Below, in pieces: positions 60,973-64,000 of a stretch of 64,000 nt of DNA. The notes beneath the pieces are model-generated. The model saw nothing but the letters and a program-made list of their open reading frames with translations. It ran no database searches and was not told the DNA's origin. Location: NCBI RefSeq assembly GCF_916618745.1, contig NZ_OU745373.1, positions 496,001 to 560,000 of the forward strand. Direction: 5' to 3'. The first letter of the stretch is position 1. Every line of letters starts with the position of its first letter. The position numbers and the translations under genes were made by a program. This DNA is from Cardiobacterium sp. Marseille-Q4385 (GTDB lineage Bacteria > Pseudomonadota > Gammaproteobacteria > Cardiobacteriales > Cardiobacteriaceae).

Positions 60973-62475
60973 ATGAGCCTCAACACCTTCGTCAAAACCA
61001 TCCAAAACATCATGCGCTCTGACGCCGGCATCAACGGCGACGCACAGCGCATCGAGCAGATGACCTGGCTACTCTTCCTCAAAATCTACGGCAACAAAGA
61101 AGAAAACTGGGCGCTAGTCGAAGAAAACTACCAATCCATCATCCCGCCCGCCTACCAGTGGCAAAACTGGGCGACCGACCACAAAGACGGCAACACCCTC
61201 ACCGGCGACGACCTGCTGCACTTCATCGATGCCGAGCTGATGCCCGCCCTAAAAAACCTGCGCATCAACGAACAAACCCCGCTGCGCCAGCGCATCGTGC
61301 GCGACGTCTTTGCGGATGCCAAAAACTTCATGAAAGACGGCGTGCAACTGCGCAAAGTCATCAACGAAATCGACGCCATCGATTTTGACAGCAGCAAAGA
61401 GCGCCACGCCTTCGGCGAAATCTACGAAACCATCCTCAAAAGCCTGCAAAGCGCGGGCAACGCCGGCGAGTTCTACACCCCGCGCGCCGTTACCGACTTC
61501 ATGGTGCAAATGATGGCGCCCGTCCTCGGCGAAAGCGTGGCGGATTTCGCCTGCGGCACCGGCGGCTTTCTCGTCTCCGCGCTAAACCACATCGAACCGC
61601 AAGTCAAAACCGTACAAGACCGCGCCACCCTGAACCAAAGCCTCTACGGCGTAGAAAAAAAACCGCTGCCGCACCTCTTGGCCATCACCAACCTGATATT
61701 GCACGACATCGACAGCCCGCGCATCCGCCACGGCAACGCGCTCGAACAAAACGTGCGCGACTACCGCGACGCCGACCGCCACGACATCATCCTCATGAAC
61801 CCGCCCTACGGCGGCAGCGAGCAGGACATCATCAAGCACAACTTCCCCGCCGAACTGCGCAGCAGCGAAACCGCCGACCTCTTTATCGCCCTTGCCATGT
61901 ACCGCCTGAAAACGCACGGCCGCGCCGCCATCATCATCCCGGACGGCTTCCTCTTCGGCAACGACGGTGCCAAAACCGCCCTCAAAACCCGCCTGCTCAC
62001 AGACTACAACCTGCACACCATCATCCGCCTGCCGAAAAGCGTCTTTGCGCCCTACACCTCAATCACCACCAACATCCTCTACTTCGACAAACCCGCCGCC
62101 GGCGAAGCGCCGAGCAAGCAGCTCTGGTACTACCGCGTGGACATCCCCGCCGACCGCAAAGCCTTTTCCAAAACCAAACCGATGCAGCTGGAGCATTTCG
62201 CCGACTGCATCGCCTGGTGGCACAACCGCACAGAAATCCGTGATGAACAAGAAGGCAGCTACAAAGCCCGCGCCTACCACAAAGCCGAACTGCTGGCAGG
62301 CGGCGCAAACCTCGACCTCTGCGGCTACCCCAACGAAGAAGCCGAAATCCTAAGCCCCTTTGACACCATCCGCGACTACCAGCAAACCCGCGACCGCCTG
62401 AACGAACGCATAGACACACAACTGGCGACCATCCGCGCCCTGATAGGCATCGACCTGACAGCGGAGGACGAATAA
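60973..62475 (+). CDS. hsdM: type I restriction-modification methyltransferase subunit
   Basis: A 500-residue N6-adenine methyltransferase. The N-terminal HsdM_N domain reads MSLNTFVKTIQNIMRSDAGINGDAQRIEQMTWLLFLKIY. The SAM motif is ADFACGTGGFL and the catalytic motif IV is NPPY at 276-279. It modifies the recognition site chosen by HsdS. A terminal region RDYQQTRDRLNERIDTQLATIRALIG links to HsdS. hsdS follows with 0 bp between stop and start. Confidence 0.96.
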   Translation: MSLNTFVKTIQNIMRSDAGINGDAQRIEQMTWLLFLKIYGNKEENWALVEENYQSIIPPAYQWQNWATDHKDGNTLTGDDLLHFIDAELMPALKNLRINEQTPLRQRIVRDVFADAKNFMKDGVQLRKVINEIDAIDFDSSKERHAFGEIYETILKSLQSAGNAGEFYTPRAVTDFMVQMMAPVLGESVADFACGTGGFLVSALNHIEPQVKTVQDRATLNQSLYGVEKKPLPHLLAITNLILHDIDSPRIRHGNALEQNVRDYRDADRHDIILMNPPYGGSEQDIIKHNFPAELRSSETADLFIALAMYRLKTHGRAAIIIPDGFLFGNDGAKTALKTRLLTDYNLHTIIRLPKSVFAPYTSITTNILYFDKPAAGEAPSKQLWYYRVDIPADRKAFSKTKPMQLEHFADCIAWWHNRTEIRDEQEGSYKARAYHKAELLAGGANLDLCGYPNEEAEILSPFDTIRDYQQTRDRLNERIDTQLATIRALIGIDLTAEDE

Positions 62476-63921
62476 ATGCGCACCCCACAACTGGCGGATA
62501 ACCTGCGCCGCGCCGTCTTGCAGGCAGCGATAGCAGGCAAACTCAACGACAGGACGAGCGAAGACGCCCGCGACCTGCTCGCTGCCATCCAGACAGAAAA
62601 AACCGCACAACAAAAAACCGGCAAACAGAAAAAAAACAAACCGCTTGCCGCCATTAAAGAAGAAGAAATCCCCTTTGCCATCCCGGAAAATTGGGTGTGG
62701 GTGAGGTTGGGGGAAGTTTTAGAGCTAATAAATGGTCGCGCCTATAAACAAAATGAGCTACTTGCAGAGGGAAAATACAAAGTTCTTAGGGTTGGTAACT
62801 TCTTTTCTAACGGAAGTTGGTATTTTTCAGATTTAGAACTTCCCTCAGAGAAATATTGTGATAAAGGCGATTTGCTTTATGCTTGGTCAGCATCTTTCGG
62901 CCCCAAAATATGGGATGGTGAAAGAATTATCTTCCATTACCATATATGGAATGTTAAATATGGGATGCTAAATCGGGATTTTGTCTATTATTTTTTAATG
63001 GCGGATACGTTCAATATTCATAATGATTTGAATGGCACGACAATGAAGCATTTGTCTATGGAAAATATGATTCAGAGAATAATCCCCCTTCCACCCCTCA
63101 CCGAACAACAACAAATCGTCGCAAAACTAAACCAACTCCTAACCGAAATAGACGAACTGAAAGCCCAAGAACAAGCGCTACTTGCGACACAAAACGCCTT
63201 CCCGAAAAAACTGCGCGCGGCAATACTACAAGCAGCGATGCAGGGCGAACTCAACGAAAGAACAAACGAAAACGCCCGCGACCTGCTCGCCGCCATTCAG
63301 GCAGAAAAAGCCGCCTTACAAAAAACAGGCAAACTGAAAAAAGACAAACCGCTTGCCGCCATTAAAGAAGAAGAAATCCCCTTCGCCATACCAGAAAACT
63401 GGGTTTGGGTGAGGTTGGGGGATGTTGCAGAAATTAATCCACGAAATAAAGCTCAAGACGAAACAGAGGCAGGATTTATGCCGATGAATCTATTAAATGG
63501 CGGTTTTCAAAACTCGTTTGCTTTTGAAAATCGCAGTTGGGAGAAAATTAAAAAGAGTTTTACCCATTTTTCAGATGGCGATGTAGTTATCGCTAAAATT
63601 ACGCCTTGTTTTCAAAATAGGAAATCCGCTGTGATAAGTGGTTTGCCAAATAAAATTGGAGCGGGCACAACAGAGTTACATGTTTTGCGTCCTTATGCGG
63701 CAAAAGTTTTGCCCGAATATCTCTTATTGATCGCAAAAACCACCGCTTTTATAAACGGAGGTGTGGCGAACTTTACAGGCACAGCAGGACAACAACGAGT
63801 AAGTTCCGATTTTATTAAAAATTATCCAATTCCCCTCCCACCCCTCACCGAACAACAACAAATCGTCACCAAACTCGAAGCACTATTGGCAGAAATCGAC
63901 ACATTGGAGAACGCCGCATGA
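62476..63921 (+). CDS. hsdS: type I restriction specificity subunit with duplicated halves
   Basis: A 481-residue HsdS with two target-recognition domains. The conserved block NARDLLAAIQAEKAALQKTGK then KPLAAIKEEEIPFAIPENWVWVRLG occurs twice (DNA near 62640-62720 and 63345-63425, almost identical). PLPPLTEQQQIVAKL occurs twice as well. The TRDs (about 62720-63070 and 63420-63830) are clearly more AT-rich than the rest, a sign of exchange. It starts with GTG-independent ATG at 62476 and its stop overlaps hsdR (ATGA). Confidence 0.95.
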   Translation: MRTPQLADNLRRAVLQAAIAGKLNDRTSEDARDLLAAIQTEKTAQQKTGKQKKNKPLAAIKEEEIPFAIPENWVWVRLGEVLELINGRAYKQNELLAEGKYKVLRVGNFFSNGSWYFSDLELPSEKYCDKGDLLYAWSASFGPKIWDGERIIFHYHIWNVKYGMLNRDFVYYFLMADTFNIHNDLNGTTMKHLSMENMIQRIIPLPPLTEQQQIVAKLNQLLTEIDELKAQEQALLATQNAFPKKLRAAILQAAMQGELNERTNENARDLLAAIQAEKAALQKTGKLKKDKPLAAIKEEEIPFAIPENWVWVRLGDVAEINPRNKAQDETEAGFMPMNLLNGGFQNSFAFENRSWEKIKKSFTHFSDGDVVIAKITPCFQNRKSAVISGLPNKIGAGTTELHVLRPYAAKVLPEYLLLIAKTTAFINGGVANFTGTAGQQRVSSDFIKNYPIPLPPLTEQQQIVTKLEALLAEIDTLENAA

Positions 63922-64000
63922 AGCAGCCCATATTCAGCGAAGAAGACATTAAAAATCGCCATATTACCCCCGCCATTGAAGCGGCAGGCTGGGCAAAAGA
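63918..64000 (+). CDS. hsdR: type I restriction endonuclease subunit, partial
   Basis: An open frame begins at 63918, overlapping the hsdS stop by 4 bp, and encodes MKQPIFSEEDIKNRHITPAI and the following EAAGWAK before the window ends. This N-terminus (FSEEDIKNRHITPAIEAAGW) is characteristic of HsdR; the catalytic and motor domains are beyond the window. Confidence 0.85.
   Translation, partial: MKQPIFSEEDIKNRHITPAIEAAGWAK

Overview
The window is a roughly 58-60% GC gammaproteobacterial chromosome segment. The gene set (AcnB, AceE/AceF, MetA, UxuA, LapB-type type I secretion, many short dispersed GC-rich palindromes) and the coding style suggest a Cardiobacterium-like organism. That assignment is inference from gene content; no 16S gene is present.

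Layout. 1-9.5 kb (minus strand): hexuronate catabolism genes uxuA, uxuB and kdgK, interleaved with small lipoproteins, a DUF1176 protein and three paralogous Gln-rich secreted proteins, two of them in a tandemly duplicated two-gene module. A CRP-like site and a UxuR/ExuR-like palindrome lie in this region. A truncated IS5-family copy abuts the kdgK stop codon. 9.6-19.2 kb: an NAD(P)H oxidoreductase with a divergent HxlR regulator, a DUF2157 membrane gene split by a second, complete copy of the same IS, a GDYXXLXY protein, OsmC, small conserved proteins, metA, an ATPase and ogt. 19.2-27.3 kb: a tightly packed operon of XpaC-like, TelA-like and SPFH-GYF proteins, three SLT-type lytic transglycosylases and an MliC-like lipoprotein.

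27.4-41.1 kb is the most interesting part, an RNA-damage-response locus. rtcR (CARF plus sigma-54 activator) is followed by an aldehyde/alcohol dehydrogenase and about 1.1 kb of repeats. A sigma-54 (-24/-12) promoter then fires straight into an array of five bacterial Y-RNA modules. Three carry circularly permuted tRNA-like domains, and one of these has a MITE-like insertion in its acceptor cap. Next come a Ro60/TROVE protein (rsr), a VapBC-type pair, a DIP1984-family protein, two unknown proteins, a duplicated helical protein, a fused polynucleotide kinase-T4 Rnl1-like RNA ligase and a calcineurin-like phosphoesterase. No RtcA/RtcB is present in the window; the kinase-ligase and phosphoesterase could supply RNA end healing and sealing instead (inference).

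41.3-47.8 kb: acnB, a membrane protein, an NAD-binding protein, DUF2251, a LysR regulator and an NlpC/P60 hydrolase. 48.1-52.1 kb: aceE-aceF. 52.1-59.3 kb: a LapE/LapB/LapC-type type I secretion operon without a visible substrate, and a YdbH/AsmA-like protein. 59.3-60.9 kb: a 35-bp tandem-repeat array and two degenerate insertion sequences. 60.97-64 kb: a type I restriction-modification operon hsdM-hsdS-hsdR (hsdR cut by the window edge), with an internally duplicated specificity subunit.
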